Below, piece by piece: positions 38,264 to 38,919 of a stretch of 38,919 bases of DNA (its first letter is position 1; each line of letters opens with the position of its first letter). The translations under genes and the position numbers were made by a program. A model generated the notes under the pieces. That model saw only the letters and a list, made by a program, of their open reading frames with translations. It did no database searches and was not told where the DNA came from. This stretch comes from Haloterrigena salina JCM 13891 (GTDB taxonomy: Archaea > Halobacteriota > Halobacteria > Halobacteriales > Natrialbaceae), in the NCBI RefSeq assembly GCF_000337495.1, contig NZ_AOIS01000018.1:1-38919 (forward strand), written 5' to 3'.

Positions 38264-38919
38264 ATGACTGAGTGGACCACGACGCGGCGCGGAGTGGTCG
38301 TCGCCGCCGGCGTCGGCCTCGCCGGCTGTCTCGGGAGCAGCGACGACGACGGCGGGAACGGGAATTCGAACGAGAACGGCGACGACGGAACGGAGGACTC
38401 GACCGAACGGGTCAACGGCGTCCCGGCGGGGGACATCGAGGCTCGCCGGGAGCAGATGCCCGATCCGGGCGTCGCGGTCGACTGGTCGACTGCGCGGGAG
38501 TTTCGCAAGTGGCTGTTCGACGACGGCAACGAGAGCAACGGCCGGTTCGACTACACGGCGGACCTGCCGCCCGCAGAGGACGTCAACTCTCCCGTCATCG
38601 AGGTGCTCGACGTCTATCCGGACCAGGTCGATGCGCTCGTCAGCCAGGGGACGACGCAGGTCGTCCTCGGCCAGTTCGACGCCGACGCACTCGAGACGCA
38701 ACTCGCGGAGTCGGACCGGTACGAGGTCGCCGATGAGTACGGCGGCTACGCCGTCGCCGACGGCACCGACGACGAAACGTCCGCGGGACCGATCGCCGTC
38801 GGGGACGACGCGCTCGTCCTGGGCTCCGGCTACGAGAACCCGATCGACGCCAGACACGGCGACCGCGACCGACTCGAGGACGTCGACCCGTGGATGACGC
38901 ACCTGTTCGAGACGCTGCC
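38264..38919 (+). CDS. Putative lipoprotein, truncated by the window end
   Basis: Open from the ATG at 38264 to the last base with no stop, giving at least 218 residues. The N-terminus MTEWTTTRRGVVVAAGVGLAGC combines a twin-arginine signal with a lipobox (Cys22), followed by an Asp/Asn/Gly linker, so it should be a surface-anchored protein. The remaining sequence (VIEVLDVYPDQVDALVSQG, VVLGQFDADALETQLAES, YGGYAVADGTDD, IAVGDDALVLGSG) alternates strands and helices and resembles a haloarchaeal family of exported proteins of unknown function that I cannot name. The upstream gap of 77 bases has an AT-rich stretch that probably contains its promoter. Confidence 0.75.
   Translation, partial: MTEWTTTRRGVVVAAGVGLAGCLGSSDDDGGNGNSNENGDDGTEDSTERVNGVPAGDIEARREQMPDPGVAVDWSTAREFRKWLFDDGNESNGRFDYTADLPPAEDVNSPVIEVLDVYPDQVDALVSQGTTQVVLGQFDADALETQLAESDRYEVADEYGGYAVADGTDDETSAGPIAVGDDALVLGSGYENPIDARHGDRDRLEDVDPWMTHLFETL

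Overview
The window reads as chromosomal DNA of a haloarchaeon, probably of the Natrialbaceae type. It is very GC-rich, its proteins are strongly acidic, Leu-Glu (ctcgag) steps are frequent, and many promoters are AT-rich boxes 25-30 bp upstream of the start codon, as expected for leaderless archaeal transcripts. Marker genes agree: PurO-type IMP cyclohydrolase, Hel308 with Cgi121, Hef, haloarchaeal LDH-like malate dehydrogenase and a Bat-type HTH regulator. The family-level placement is inference. I see no CRISPR array, no intact insertion sequence and no rRNA; there is one tRNA, tRNA-Gln(CTG).

Left part (1-7,000): end of a phosphohexomutase gene, a small zinc protein, serine O-acetyltransferase, a YfcE-like phosphoesterase, a membrane protein, purO, a free-standing HNH protein with a homing-endonuclease-associated N-terminus, tRNA-Gln, a Tat rhodanese lipoprotein, a flavin oxidoreductase with an Fe-S motif, and a zinc-ribbon miniprotein.

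Metabolic and repair part (7,000-17,700): a zinc alcohol dehydrogenase diverges from a translationally coupled amidohydrolase-DUF59 pair. Together these resemble the accessory genes of actinobacterial propane monooxygenase clusters, but no monooxygenase is present here. Then follow cgi121-hel308 (overlapping), an MgtE magnesium transporter, a UspA protein convergent with a PiT phosphate transporter, a methyltransferase, and a three-cysteine ferredoxin.

Middle part (17,700-29,000): a secreted GH12 glucanase with a chitin/cellulose-binding module, a Bat-like regulator divergent from a cytochrome P450, malate dehydrogenase, a LOG-like protein, an autoantigen-p27-like zinc protein, a two-domain multicopper oxidase with copper motifs in both domains, a PAP2 phosphatase, and the helicase-nuclease Hef.

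Right part (29,000-38,919): an M48 protease, a coupled pair of bacterial-PH membrane proteins, an ABC-2 permease broken by two opposite frameshifts and lacking its ATPase, an AT-rich interval with one orphan gene and conspicuous inverted repeats, then a PPP-type phosphatase, polyphosphate kinase and TspO in a row, and the start of a lipoprotein cut by the window edge.

The most interesting candidates are the alcohol dehydrogenase / amidohydrolase / DUF59 module (7,088-10,197) and the disrupted interval at 32,458-34,474. All functions are assigned by reading motifs, not by database search.
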